64,000 nt of DNA. It comes from Spodoptera frugiperda (lineage: Eukaryota > Arthropoda > Insecta > Lepidoptera > Noctuidae). Location: the NCBI RefSeq assembly GCF_023101765.2, contig NC_064229.1, forward strand, positions 9,772,473-9,836,472, in the 5' to 3' direction. This document shows, one piece after another, positions 33,031-45,215 of the stretch (positions within the stretch are counted from its first letter, which is position 1; every line of letters starts with the position of its first letter). The translations under genes and the position numbers were made by a program. The notes below the pieces were generated by a model that made no database searches, was not told where the DNA came from, and saw only the letters and a list, made by a program, of their open reading frames with translations.

Positions 33031-34271
33031 CCTATTTTGATACACATGTCAGTCACTTATTTAATGTTATATTCATCAATAGGCCGCTAATTAATGACAA
33101 ATATTAAGACCACACGAACTTTATTATAATTTAAAGATCATAAAACCATACAAATGAATACGCCCCTTTTCAATTCAAAGCACATAACAATTAGATAAAC
33201 ATCTATCTAATGTAAATAGATATTTACTTGTCAAATAAAATACTCAATAAAATTAATTTACAAAAGGTGAAATTTTAAATGTAAATTATACTTTGTTTAT
33301 TGTCCGAACCGTTTCTGCAAGCCGGCAGGAAATCGGTCCGGTTTCGCCCGTCTCAAAGCTTATCTCATACCGATTGCAAAATAATAAAAAAAACTAAAAA
33401 AAAAATACAGTTTTTTATACACATCTTGCTTTTTTCATTTGTTTTATTTTTCACTCAATTGCACATGGCAATATATGGGGATGATAAAATGTTAATTAAT
33501 ATTAAAATACTAGTTTTTTTTTTTCATTTTTATTTATAGGTTGCTAGCAATATGTTTTGCCCTGCGGTTCTGTACAGACATACAGCTTTTGACTTTTGGC
33601 ATTTTTATGTATTTCATTGTTTTATAATGGGTGATAATATTATTATAACAGAGTTCATAATTTTTTAATTTCTTCTCGTCTGTGGAATGACCGTAAGCTC
33701 GACAGTCGAACTGAAGCCTTCTAGTTAAATACAAATTACCTTTGAGATTTTTGAAATTTTCATCAATTTTCAATTTTACCCATGTCATATGTCGTGACAC
33801 ACGATAACTAATCAAAATTATAATCTAACTTAAAATAAAATTGTTCAACGGCCTCTGTGTGTTGCCTTCGGCTCCTCGTACGCCTTCCAAAGGTCCGGAA
33901 CCTTGTAGTCTCATGATAGATAATATTATAAATATCTACTACTGTCAAGCTTTTCTTTTAAGAACTTAACCTATTATATTATTTATTTAATTATTTAGTA
34001 TTATTTACTGTAAAATAAGCCCTATCATTATTAAACGATTTATCAAAATAATGTAAAATAAACCTTATCATTATAACACGATTTATCAAAATATTGTTTT
34101 GCAATCCGTACCGCGTAAAGCGGCTTCATGTCAACTGGTGGCCTCCGCTTTGACGGTAGTCGGTAGCGCCATCACTCAGCCCCGCGATAGCGTTGCAACT
34201 AATAACTTGTTACGTTGAACTTAAGACTAAAGGCTCGTATCCACTTGAAGCAGAGACGCTGTGTTGTTTGC
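33031..34271. other. AT-rich intergenic stretch, nothing recognised
   Basis: Low-complexity AT-rich DNA; a GC-richer patch at 34105-34260 with CGG-rich motifs flanks the family B insertion that follows. Confidence 0.35.
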
Positions 34272-34453
34272 TTTTTTGAGGGGGCAAAATCGTCCTATGA
34301 CTTCACCTGCCTTGGGCATCATAGGTTACCTTATTATTACTAACTAAAAATCACCTCGTTCCTTCTCCAGCGTTTTGAGCCGCATCCCCGGTAAGCCCGC
34401 TAGGTAGTCCGCCGCGTCAGATCAGGCATCAGCCCTACTGGGCCCCATCTGTG
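34272..34453 (-). repeat. Family B copy with 11-bp target duplication
   Basis: GTGTTGTTTGC occurs directly before (34261-34271) and directly after (34454-34464) the element. The A tail is on the minus strand (T-run at 34272-34277). This gives exact borders of about 182 bp. Confidence 0.85.
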
Positions 34454-35119
34454 GTGTTGTTTGCCTAGCTTCACTGACGGATAGACGGACAGACTATTGT
34501 ATATTTATTTCTTTGTTGACGTTTCAAGAGTACCTAAGTATAATATGGATTATTTGGAATAAATGACTTTAACTTTGACTTTTGTTTATTTCTGTGTAAC
34601 ATACCTAGTGTTAGAGACACTAGGATGACCTATACAGGTCTCCATAGGGAGTTGCTAAAATAATAGTTGCACCATGGGGGCTCCGGGATTGGTCTACTAA
34701 GAGGACCCGGTGCTTGCTTTAGGTGAAGATGCTTGATTCCCCAAAAAGCTAATTTTTTGAAGGTTTTTCTCCATCAACAATTGGAGTGGAAACTAGACGC
34801 ACTACACAAATACTGCAAATATTCTATAAAAATGAGTCATCTACCCTATCGCAGCCTAGTGAAAACGAAGCTTTAGCATCAAATATTACTCAATAGATAC
34901 AAGGTTTAAAGGTTTCAACTCCACCTGTAGCTTAATGCTCGCATGTATTCTACAATTATAGTACCACCTACCTTAATATACGAACACTGTTATGATTTGC
35001 GAAGCATTCAATGTTGTTTGAGTCATAAGTCTTCATACAGAGCACCCCTCGTGTATTGAAAACTTATTAGATAGCATTTTCATTGTTTATAGAGAACAAT
35101 GCGACCGACTGCTGCGCAT

Positions 35120-35260
35120 GTGCAAGTCCCATGTACTATGTAATAGGGGGTGAGACTATTCCCATAGACTAAGACTAGTTTCAGACTCCACGCTGTTACT
35201 GAGAATCATTTAAAAATCTAATAATGCTTTACTCTACCCAGGAATCCGAAGTCATCAATC
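35120..35260 (-). repeat. SINE-A middle fragment
   Basis: AAGTCCCATGT..AATAGGGGGTGAGACTATT and CAGACTCCACGCT, without intact ends. Confidence 0.6.
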
Positions 35261-35319
35261 GCGCTTACGGCCACTTGATGAAAGAGATACGTGGCCCTTA
35301 TAGGCCCAGTTTTTTTTCA

Positions 35320-35640
35320 AGATGTTTTCCTTCGCCGTTTGTCAGAGGTTTCTATCTTAGAAAGTACATATAACTTATCAAGTAATCAAATAAGTACATA
35401 TAACAATCCTTAAATTCCTAACCCCCAAAAGGCCGGCAACGCTCTATTGTTACGCCTCTGGTGATTTAAGTGTCCATGGGCGGCGGCAATTGCTTACCAT
35501 CAGGTGATACGTGAGCTCATTTACGTGTTAAAAAAAAAACTTGGAAAAAGTCACATCGGTAATTTGTCGTTGTTAGATTTCGAGCCCGCACCCTCATGAA
35601 TGATAAGCGGGCGTCTTAAACCTAGGCCACCCCGACATTC
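35320..35640. repeat. Dispersed repeat (second copy of the 7.4-kb type) interrupted by family C
   Basis: AAGATGTTTTCCTTCGCCGTT and the CTAGGCCACCCCGACA end match the 7440-7790 repeat; a family C copy lies between. Confidence 0.5.
35397..35540 (+). repeat. Family C copy, 5'-truncated
   Basis: Starts at TAACAATCCTTAAATTCC and ends in a nine-A run. Confidence 0.75.
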
Positions 35641-36739
35641 ATCCATCCACATCATCAATTATGAGGAAATGTAAACACAAAAAAAATTAACTAAAAATTA
35701 AACTTTCATTTTATAATAGGTTTTTGTCCACACGACAAGGTTTCATAATCTTTAATTGCATGCATTTTGCTGACATATTTTCACTGGCTACCATTCCACG
35801 AGGATTTTGCATAATTAGTCTACAAAGTACAGTCGGCAGCATTATTTGTTTGACAGCTAAAGTGCGATGGATTTTTAATTTAATATTGTTTGATTACTTA
35901 CTGAAGGATTGAAACTATAACGGAGTGATCCGACAGATAACCAAAGTTGCTGTCTGCTTTCTGTAATTTCATTAAAATCCGTTTAGTAGTTTCAGCGTGA
36001 TTGACGGACCAACATCGAAACATGCAAACAAACAAACTTTCAGATTTATAATATATTTTGTAGTGTAGAATGAGGTACAAGGTTTCGGTGTGATTGGCGG
36101 AAAAGCATCTAAACAAACAAACTTTTATATTTATAATATTAGTGTGGTTATATTTTGTAGTATAAGTACAAAGTATACTTTTCCTTGATGAGTGTACCTG
36201 TCGTCTACCCGTTTAAAAGAAAATGAATAACTGTATGATATTGACACTTTATTATACAGGGTGACTTTGAATTCGACGTATTCCTCTCGGGAGGTGATAA
36301 TACAACTAATTTCCTACAAAATTAGCCCTGAGGTCCTTGGGCGGAAAGTGGCTAGTTTCTGAGATATTCAACATTTTTGGTTTTGGTAAAAAAATCCCGA
36401 ATTGATTACAAAAACATCAATAAATAAAAAAATACTGGTTGGATTGTAGTAGTTTTAGTTTTAATCAGCTGCCAATACATCAGTTATCATTTATTAATAC
36501 TAATAATGGCACAAATATCATTCGTTTTAAAATAGCAAGTAATTTCCTATCAAATTTTGTTTTGTGTCACTAATTTGGTCGATAGAAAACTGGATTTATT
36601 TCAAAAAAAAAATATGACACTAAGCGTACAAACTATTAGAAAAACTTCCTTGGTTTATTAGCTACCCAGAAACATAAAATTATTTACAACATTCTCAAAA
36701 ATAAATGAATTAATTGATGATAAGTAGAGTGTAAAGAGA

Positions 36740-37078
36740 AAAGGGCAATTTCAAAAACATCTTTATTTGCAAAAATTTGTTCAAAGTAACCTTCCCTACG
36801 ACGAATACATGCCCGAACACGCTTCCTTATCTCTATGACGGTCACTCTTGGACTGAATATGCGTCTAATTTCGTCATTATCTTCAAATATGTTTTGGAGA
36901 AGAATTTCGATACACGGCCTATTCCGTCTGTATAAACAAGGGACTTTATGTAAAAATCAACTGGCGTTAGGTTGTGCATTGTGCATGCCATGTAGTCATG
37001 TAGTGGGATCGCCCTGTCAATATAACACGTGGGAACCGAGACATCCTACCATTGCCGCACAGTAGATCGATAGTGCTC
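36740..37078 (-). pseudogene. Transposase 3' remnant, left arm
   Basis: Reading the minus strand across frames gives VRQW, IDRAIPLHDY, LTPVDFYIKSLVYT and RACIRRREGYFEQ. These match the region around the third catalytic acidic residue and the C-terminus of IS630/mariner-type DDE transposases. Frameshifts and stops break it, and the first two thirds are absent. Confidence 0.6.
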
Positions 37079-37346
37079 TGATCAAACTATCACAATCTCC
37101 ATTAAATGCCCCAAAAATGTCAACGAAATCTAAAAAAGCTAAACCAACACATACAAACCATACGGTTTTGATTCAAATGTTTCAAGAGGTATCATTAATA
37201 ATGACTTGATTGGGCTCTACTTATTACCCAATAATTTAAATAGTGAGAATTAAGATTAATTTTTAAGGAATGAGCTAGGATCATTGTTTTAAATTTGAAT
37301 TTAGAAACAAGATTATGAGTTCTTTCGAACACGACGATTGTTTAGT

Positions 37347-37690
37347 GCACTATCGAACTACTGTGAGGCAGTGGTTGGATACATCCGTTTTCAGGCGTTG
37401 GATTGACAGGGCGATCCCACTACATGACTACTTGGCATGCACAATGACCAGAACCTAACGCCAGTTGATTTTTACATAAAGTCCCTTGTTTATACAAACG
37501 GAATAGGCCGTGTATCGAAATTCTTCTCCAAAACATATTTGAAGATAATGACGAAATTAGACGCATATTCAGTCCAAGAGTGACCGTCATAGAGATAAGG
37601 AAGCATGTTCGGGCATGTATTCGTCGTAGGGAAGGTTACTTTGAACAAATGTTTGCAGATAAAGATCTTTTTGAAATTGCCCTTTTCTCT
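37347..37690 (+). pseudogene. Transposase 3' remnant, right arm
   Basis: Mirror copy of the left arm: VRQWLDTSVFRRWIDRAIP, then LTPVDFYIKSLVYTNGI, then after a frame change DNDEIRRIFSPRVTV and ACIRRREGYFEQMF. It is a little less decayed at its inner end than the left arm. Not functional. Confidence 0.6.
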
Positions 37691-38404
37691 TTACACTCTA
37701 CTTATCATCAATTAATTCATTTATTTTTGATAATGTTGTAAATAATTCTATGTTTCTGGGTAGCTAATAAACCAAGGAAGTTTTTCTAATAGTTTGTACG
37801 CTTAGTGTCATATATTTTTTTTGAAATAAATCCAGTTTTCTATCGACCAAATTAGTGACACAAAACAAAATTTGATAGGAAATTACTTGCTATTTTAAAA
37901 CGAATGATATTTGTGTCATTATTAGTATTTATAAATGATAACTGATGTATTGGCAACTGATTAAAACTAAAACTACTAAAATCCAACCAGTATTTTTTTA
38001 TTTATTGATGTTTTTGTAATCAATTCGGGATTTTTTTACCAAAAACAAAAATGTTGAATATCTCAGAAACTAGCCACTTTCCGCCCAAGGACCTCAGGGC
38101 TAATTTTGTAGGAAATTAGTTGTATTATCACCTCCCGAGAGGAATACGTCGAATTCAAAGTCACCCTGTATATAATTATTTATATAATATATAAATGATA
38201 AATAATGATAAATGATATTTATTTCTGTAAATAGGTTATAAAATAACACTTTTACACGTCAATATTTCAAATAGCTAGATGAGGCCGGCATAATTATTAA
38301 AATAAAGGTGATAGAATGAATAATTTTCCTATTAAACACTTTGACGTTAAATTAAATTAAATTTCTATAATATAGGCACGAAAGTGGTGTTAATTTGCAA
38401 GAAA

Positions 38405-38453
38405 ATTATGTTTTAATCGATTTATTAACACAATAAATCGATTAAAACATAAT
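38405..38453. other. Perfect 22-bp hairpin with 5-nt loop
   Basis: Arms 38405-38426 and 38432-38453 are exact complements around AACAC. Each arm contains TTTAATCGATTTATT or its complement, so two ATCGAT sites face each other. Confidence 0.7.
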
Positions 38454-39639
38454 ATTCTTTGACAATTTTATTGAAATTAATGATTTTTTTTTTCGTTTTA
38501 AAACTATTAATAGTTCAATTATTTTATTTGCTATGATATGCATTACTTTTTAAATATGTACTGAGTTTTGCATTTTTATTAAGTTACTTTATATTTTATT
38601 TACAAAATTTTAATTCAGTGGTGTGTTAGATTGATTAAAATATAATTACATAACGTCTGGCTTGTTAAAATAATAGGTCGAAATGTATCTTCAAGACCTT
38701 TCTATTGTCACTTCTACTATAATACTGAAAAGGTTTAAAATATAAAGTCAATAAACCTTTTCTTTATTGGTATCAATTCATTATTATCCTCTTTAACGAT
38801 TCGATTGATTTTTACATTAATGTTTATTATTATATTATATTGGCTTACTCACATAACTGTTTGACGAGGAATTCGATTAGTTTCGAGCCATGCTAGAAAC
38901 TCATATTCATGAGCAACATTCATCAATGTCTATTAAAATACGTACACACCAGCATTTAAGATTTATAAAACCAATTTTTTTTTATTAAAAATTTCATAAA
39001 CTCATACTAAAAAGCCAGACATGTCTTACCAGACACCTGTCACTCACTCCTAAGTAACAGATAACCAGACATAATTATATCATTACGAACATACGTACGT
39101 ACAAAACAATTGCCAACCGCAATTGTGCGTACGCGCATAACAGACAATTATCGACCAATCACCGTTTTTTACAATAATTTGTCTTGACTTGATCAAAGTT
39201 TAATAAACCAATTACATTGGACAGTAACTTATACCTCAATGAAGAAAAATATTGGTTACTTTACGGTATTTTCTTAAGAAGGTTTTTGCTGACACCTGCC
39301 TCTAGTAAAATAGATTGAAATATGCACCTTATTAAAAGGTAATAAGCACTTATTGTTAGTAATTAGGTCTTATTATGGAATCTACGGGTGATGATTGATT
39401 GTTACTGCTGATAATTTGAACTGTATTGGCTAAATATCAAAGTAATTTTAAGACTAGTTGCAGAACAATGTGCAACTGTGTCCGGTTAGATCTTTGAGTG
39501 GTACAAAAATATTTATCTAATTATTAGATTCCAATTTTGAACTAGCTATATACAAAGACTAATAACGTAACTAGTTTTACGGAAGACCAAACCATGGTAA
39601 ACAAATGTTAACTATTTTTTAAACATTAAAATATAACAA
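38454..39639. other. AT-rich intergenic stretch, nothing recognised
   Basis: No repeat family copy or exon is visible; about 70% AT by eye. Confidence 0.35.
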
Positions 39640-39892
39640 CGTCACGCTTTTTTATCCCCGAAGGGGTAGGCAGAGGTGCACATTACAGTAATGCCGCTAT
39701 ACAATGTACACCCAGTTTTCACCATTTGCGTTATAAGTCCCATGTAATAGGGGGTTAGACTATTGCCATATACTGGGCACGATTTTAGTTTCCGTGCTAC
39801 TACTGAGATCTTTTCGAAATACCGAAAAAAAACCAGTAATACTTTGGCCGACCCGCGAATCGAACCTGACGCTCCTTGTCCGGCTTCACTCT
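39640..39892 (-). mobile_element. SINE-A copy, near full length
   Basis: CGTCACGCTTTTTTATCCCC, AGGGGTAGGCAGAGGTGCAC, CATATACTGGGCACG and a mutated tRNA-like head ending TTGTCCGGCTTC. Confidence 0.8.
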
Positions 39893-41300
39893 ATTAACAA
39901 TGCAGTCATTAAAATAATATTATGAAAAACGTCTTACTCATAAACAAAATCCCAAATAACCTAGTTTCACAAACTTTAGCACTTGACTGTACATAGACTA
40001 AGAGTCACTGCAATTAAATCGAGCCTATGTTTACCCAGTGCTTACTGGGAAACATATTTTTCTAGCTCATTATAACTATGTAACATAAGTTGTTATATAA
40101 TATACATTTCCTTGTTTAAGTATACGTGAATATACTTTAAGCTTTGCTTGGGCCTTGGGTGTCAGATTGAAAATATATTTTCCTTTAGTTCATTCGTTTA
40201 GGTTAGATGAAGAAGGAAGATTACCTATGGTTATTATTGTTATTTACAGCAAATCTACCTTTTTGTGTTATAATATATCTACTACAAAATGTGATTGATT
40301 ATTAATTTAAAAGTCAAAGTCAAAGCATTTATTTCAATTAAGCTTAAATTAGGCACTTTTGAAACATCGTATTTAATTATCCGTAAGTCTGTCTGTCAGT
40401 GAAACTAGGTGCTTATATATTTAAGGCGTAACCAAGGAAGGCTTATGTTCAGCAGTGGAAGGCTGATTGATGATGAACCAAGGAAAAAAAATACTTGGAA
40501 TTTCTTATAACCTAAAATGGGTGAATTTTCTGTTTTGCATGAAAATAACATTAGTAGCCTAACTATGATAGTTGTAAATCAGAAACCGTCATAACATAAT
40601 AATATTTATAAGCCAAACTATGAAGTCTGTAAGTAAGAAACCTTCTTTGTTTAGAAGATATATTATTGGGGCCGCGACATAAAAAAAATTAAAGCTACCT
40701 AGTACTATAATTCTAGTATTCTCTGTAGGTAGGTACTAAAATTCAAAACACCAAACATTATTTGCTTAACTATATCGATGCAGTCGTTCAAGTTGTTTGC
40801 TTAAATTGTATTATGCATGTATGATAATTTACAGTTAAAAAGTTGCTGAACTAATAAGCAACAATCGTCATAACCTTTTCAAGCAAAAAGGGGAAACTAC
40901 TCAACATGTTGTTAAACTCGAAAAACAAGTAAAAATTAGCATTAATGTTGATCAAGATAATACAATTTATCATAAAACAACTATAACACGTCATAAATTA
41001 TCGAAATGCCGAACAAAAACAATATAAACAAACACGTTAAAGTTCGAAATTCGAAAAGCGCGGAACGGCCAATTTTTAAATTCCGAACGCGTGGCGATTG
41101 GCCGCGCATCTGCGCGTGCGACGGACACTTGTCACTTTGACACTTCAATACAAACTGCTGCATTCTGCCTCTGTCGGTGTGTGGGTTTTTTGTTTTGTCT
41201 TATCTTCGGCTTAAGGGCTGTGCTGTATTGATTGAGAAGATATTTTTGTCTTTAAAATGTCTATAAAATATTTAGTTTATAAAATATGGGGATGCTTGAT
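39893..41300. other. Intergenic; CG-rich CCAAT patch near the end
   Basis: Mostly featureless, but 41045-41125 is rich in CG with GCGCGGAACGGCCAAT and CGATTGGCCGCGC in opposed orientation. It looks like a promoter or a relic of the 8.66-kb palindrome type. Confidence 0.35.
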
Positions 41301-41304
41301 ATAA

Positions 41305-41400
41305 ATGGTGAAAAGTGGGTGTACATAGTATAATGGCATTAATGCCGTAATATCTGGGTACACCTCTGCCTACTCCTTTGCGAATAAAAGAAGTGACGTT
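41305..41400 (+). repeat. SINE-A distal fragment
   Basis: GTGAAAAGTGGGTGTACATA to AAGAAGTGACGTTGC; the tRNA-like head is absent. Confidence 0.65.
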
Positions 41401-41504
41401 GCTTGATACATCATATTTGAAGAGGAGAGGCCTATGTTTTGCAGAGAACGGAAACGGTTTGATTATAACATTTTTTAACGTGTCTTAATAGATTTCTCCT
41501 ATTG

Positions 41505-41590
41505 GGCAGAAAGCCTGCCAGGCATGATCACCTCGCCTGGTCGGAGGATCCTCCTTTTCTTAGGAAACTTAACTCTCAATTCCCTAAATA
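41505..41590 (+). repeat. Family D repeat fragment
   Basis: GGCATGATCACCTCGCCTGG and CTCCTTTTCTTAGGAAACTT, shared with the copies at 8958 and 56600. Confidence 0.6.
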
Positions 41591-41881
41591 CCTATATCAT
41601 TCGTATAGCTTGCACTATGTTCAACTTAAAACAAACAAACATAACATTTGAAATTATTTAATAATACACCATTGACTGCAATGAGATATCCACGGTAGAT
41701 TAAAGCAACATTTAAGTCATGTTGTTGTAAAAAAATGGTAAGCATAGTACATTTATCTTGGGAATTCTAGTACTGTGACTTAAGACGTTTTCTTTTAAGC
41801 TATTGTAGTGAATATTTTATTTTTGTAAAGGTCGTGGTGTATTGAGTTAACTTTACAATATTCTTGATTTCTTTTTATAGA

Positions 41882-42118
41882 ACAAGCTAGTAAATGAGCT
41901 GATGGATCACCTGATGGTAAGCAATCGCCGCCGTTCATGGACACTTGAAACACCAGAGGCGTTACAAGTGCGTTGCCGGCCTTTTGGGAGTTAGGAATTT
42001 AAGGGTTCTTGGGGAATTGGGGATTGGGAAAATTGGGAATTGGGCCTCTGGTAACTTCACTCACACAACGAAATACAACGCAAGCGTTGTTTCACGTCGG
42101 TTTTCTGTGAGGGCGTGG
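41882..42118 (-). repeat. Family C LINE 3'-end copy
   Basis: TGATGGTAAGCAATCGCCGC, GCGTTGCCGGCCTTTTGGG, CACGTCGGTTTTCTGTGAGG; truncated before the LINE ORF. Confidence 0.85.
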
Positions 42119-42937
42119 CGTGGTAAACATGAAAATTGTGACAAGCCATCCCAACCAACAAAAGTTAGTTTTATAGAAGGCCATAGAACGTTTTGTAAAA
42201 ACTAAACGGTGGTCAAATAAAAGGCCAAAGAAGGTGCAACTACAAAGAAAGTGGCGCAATTATATCTCCATTCAGTGTTAAAGTAGAACTATAAGGGTAT
42301 CAGGCATGACAATTTTGGCCCATTGCAGTTGATGTTACACTAACGCAATCTCTATTTGGTGATATATAAGCCACCGCAGCACTACTAAAGTGTTTTTGGG
42401 TACTGTAAAAGAGTTCATGATTCCATTACATCACTAAAATTCATCATTCATTCATTTTACATTCGTTCACGTCGCTGCAGTGTCTCAGTGTTTTAGAAGA
42501 GAAATAAAAAAATAAGAAAAGTGACGGGGTATCGTGGTGACTAAGATATTATTTTGTACTTAATCGAATTATTCGTCTCTTACGAGGAAAATGTTGTGCG
42601 ACTGTAATTTTACTGATAAACTATGTATGGATTTACGACATATTTGAATGCCCCCTTCGAATTAATGAGCTTTTACTAAAATAATTTCTTATTTTAAGTT
42701 ATAAACATAGTTCCAGCTTCCTTAACTCTACTATAGTACTCATTATGATAGATTACATCCACCATTACATGAAATTAGGGTTCCTTTTGAGCTTGTTTGT
42801 TATTTTTGTTTTATTTTTTGTCCTTATTCCATAAATATGATGAATACTTTTGTTAATGAATAAATGTTATGGTTTATAAATCTGTGTAGGTACTACGTAT
42901 GACGTCAGAGAAGTATAACTACATACATATGTACATA

Positions 42938-43197
42938 TCGTCACACCTTTAATCCCCGAAGGGGTAGGTAGAGGTGCACATTATGACACGCAATGCCACT
43001 GTGTACACCCACATTTCATAATTATTTATATTGTAAGTCCCATGTAGTAGGTGGTGAGCCTATTGCCATATACCGGGCACATTTCCAGACTCCGTGCTAC
43101 TACTGAGAAATTTTCGAAAAACCGAAAAAGGCTCGGGAATCGAACCAGAGACCCCTAGCCCGGCAGTCGCACTTGCAACCACTCGACCAACGAGGCA
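42938..43197 (-). mobile_element. SINE-A copy, full length
   Basis: The best-preserved head-to-tail copy. The minus strand starts TGCCTCGTTGGTCGAGTGGT, with B-box-like GGTTCGATTCC and the body through GTGCACCTCTACCTACCC. Confidence 0.85.
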
Positions 43198-43245
43198 GAC
43201 TTTTTATTGCTTCGTGTGAAATATTATAATTAATAGCCCAATGCT

Positions 43246-44379
43246 TCAAACCATCTCGTAGTTGCTGGTTTTTTCTTCAGTTGAATCAATCAAACAATCT
43301 GAAAAACTGTCACACCTGGAATCGCTGTCCACAAATGAATTATTCTCCATTTCATCACTGACGTGAACTGTATTTTGTACGGAACCATTTTCTATAAATG
43401 GGTCTTCAAAAAGAATTATTCAAATGTCAATATTGTTGTAGAAGAGCGATAGAAGTGCTTGTACAAAACGGAATTATCATTTAAAAGCATTGCTAGCCTA
43501 CCTTTATACACAATAATAATGTTTTAAAACACATAAGATCTCCGTTATAGTACTGTTGTGTAATAGAGGAACTATAATAGTTATAAAAAAACAATCTGCT
43601 TCTAATAAGTGTATTTGTGATATAAGTTTATCACTACAGCTATAATGGGCATTAGCAACCTTTTATAAGACAATTAAGCTATATAAATATAATTTGAAAC
43701 TCAGCTGTATCACCAAATCACTCCGATGTAGACTTTTTGTGCCCACTATATTACTGTGTACTGTAACGATGATCTTAAAACCCTCAATATCGTAATATCG
43801 TCCTATTCCTGAGTTGTCATCTCTACTTTAACAAACGACACATAGGAGTTCGTTTCGAACCTTTATTGCGCAAATTAGGCGCATTAGGGTGACAGTTAAA
43901 ACTGTTATGAAGTTCAATCGTTGTATACTAGTCACAATGGAGGTTGCTATAACGCCTGACTATAACAGCTATATAAAGTCGTGAAGTAAACCTTTACATC
44001 AACTATTAATAGGTCGTTTTTGCTATATAAACTTATAGAGCCAAACTGTGTTGTCAAACGCTTTTACACAACAATCAGTCACCACCAAAACCTTTATACA
44101 TCATTTACCCAGCTTTTTTGAGATATAAGGTTTGGTTATAGGGCAAAATTGTTAGTTGGGATCTTATGAAGAGAAGGTCTATATATCACTATTGAATTGT
44201 CTCCAATACGATGATGAAATATACCACCAAAGATAATATCTAAGTGTGGCCATATCCTTACAAACCCATTGTCCTTTTCGCCTGGCAGTATAAGTACGAA
44301 TATCTATTAATAGTGTCATTATGCTAAATGTGCGGTATTCTTCAAGTAATTTATATAATGTCCACATATCATGAGCATC
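43246..44379 (-). other. Possible two-exon minus-strand coding fragment
   Basis: An open stretch (43246-43419) has an acidic, serine-rich, coding-like composition (HVSDEMENNSF, CDSFSDCLIDSTEEK) and ends in TGA. AATAAA follows on the minus strand at 43203-43208. A plausible AG acceptor precedes 43403, and a GTAAGG donor at 44261 ends an upstream open segment (MWTLYKLLEEYRTF, RRKGQWV). Joining them keeps frame across an 858-bp intron. I do not recognise the protein. It could be the last exons of a host gene, a transposase remnant or coincidence. Confidence 0.22.
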
Positions 44380-44596
44380 TACGTATTAGAAATATTTGAT
44401 TCTATAATAAGGTGTTTGCTTGTTCTTTGTTCAATAACAAATGTTTGGACATGTACTTATTTATTACGTATAGGTGAATATATATAATGTTTCGTGTGCA
44501 CCATTGACGCATTGGGACTCATTGGTTTGATACACAAAATAATTATTGTTGTTCCGAATTTGAGTGTAATGTGTTATTTGAGTGAAGTGGCGATGG

Positions 44597-44771
44597 GCAG
44601 AACACCATTGAGTGGAGACCAAGCGCAGGAAAACGAAGCGTGGTCGCGCGTCCAACATCGCCAGAGTTGCGGGAAGCCAGTGGATGTAGGAGGCGAGCTG
44701 TCGTTCGGTGTGGAAGACCTTTGTCCAGCAGTGTACGTCTTCCGGCTATTAGTGATGATGATGATGATGTG
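44597..44771 (+). pseudogene. RTE-clade LINE 3' end with GAT microsatellite
   Basis: Across two frames the translation gives WEWRPSAGKRSV, then ARVAGSQWM and VWKTFVQQCTSSGY. This matches the extreme C-terminus of RTE-type reverse transcriptases of the GRPxTRW..VAGxxWM..QQWTS pattern. It ends in tandem ATG/GAT repeats, typical of RTE 3' ends. Stops and a frameshift show decay. Confidence 0.65.
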
Positions 44772-45215
44772 TGAGAATACAGAAATGAACCTATGCAGGA
44801 AATAGAATAAACAAACATAAAATTACTACGATCTGATTTTCTATGTATTTAAATGTAGAACGCAAATGCAAGTCAATTTAAGCTGATAATTTTGCAAAAA
44901 AAAAAAAAAATGTTCCGAGCCTCAAGTTTCTAATATTACAGCCATTGAGACGTCAAGTAAAGCTGATTAATTAGAACCTAATTCAAAACTGCAGAATTCT
45001 ATTAAAAAGAGCCGTAAGCTGATGGGTGACAGCGGCATTACTAATATTAAAGTTGGATTGATAAATGAGTATGCATAATGAGACATGCGTCTAACATTAC
45101 ACCTGTTTATACCTAAAGGGTTAAGTAGAAACGTGTAGAAAGAGTAATTTTGCATCTATTTCAAGTACTATTTAGTAATGAGGGATAAGACAGCCGTTGT
45201 GACTTTAAATAAGAA

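Larger units (their letters stand above)
36255..38170. mobile_element. 1.9-kb foldback element derived from a mariner/IS630-type transposon
   Basis: The element at 36257-38168 starts CAGGGTGACTTTGAATTC and ends with its reverse complement, flanked on both sides by TA, the target duplication of Tc1/mariner elements. The arms are about 822 bp (36257-37078 and 37347-38168), separated by a unique 268-bp spacer. They are nearly identical except for the innermost ~60 bp. Each arm carries the 3' part of a transposase reading outward. Confidence 0.85.

Noticed and set aside
41945..42205. 86-codon open frame with regular composition
   Set aside because: It is family C repeat sequence; the same peptide-like patterns recur at 4.7, 46.9 and 55 kb.
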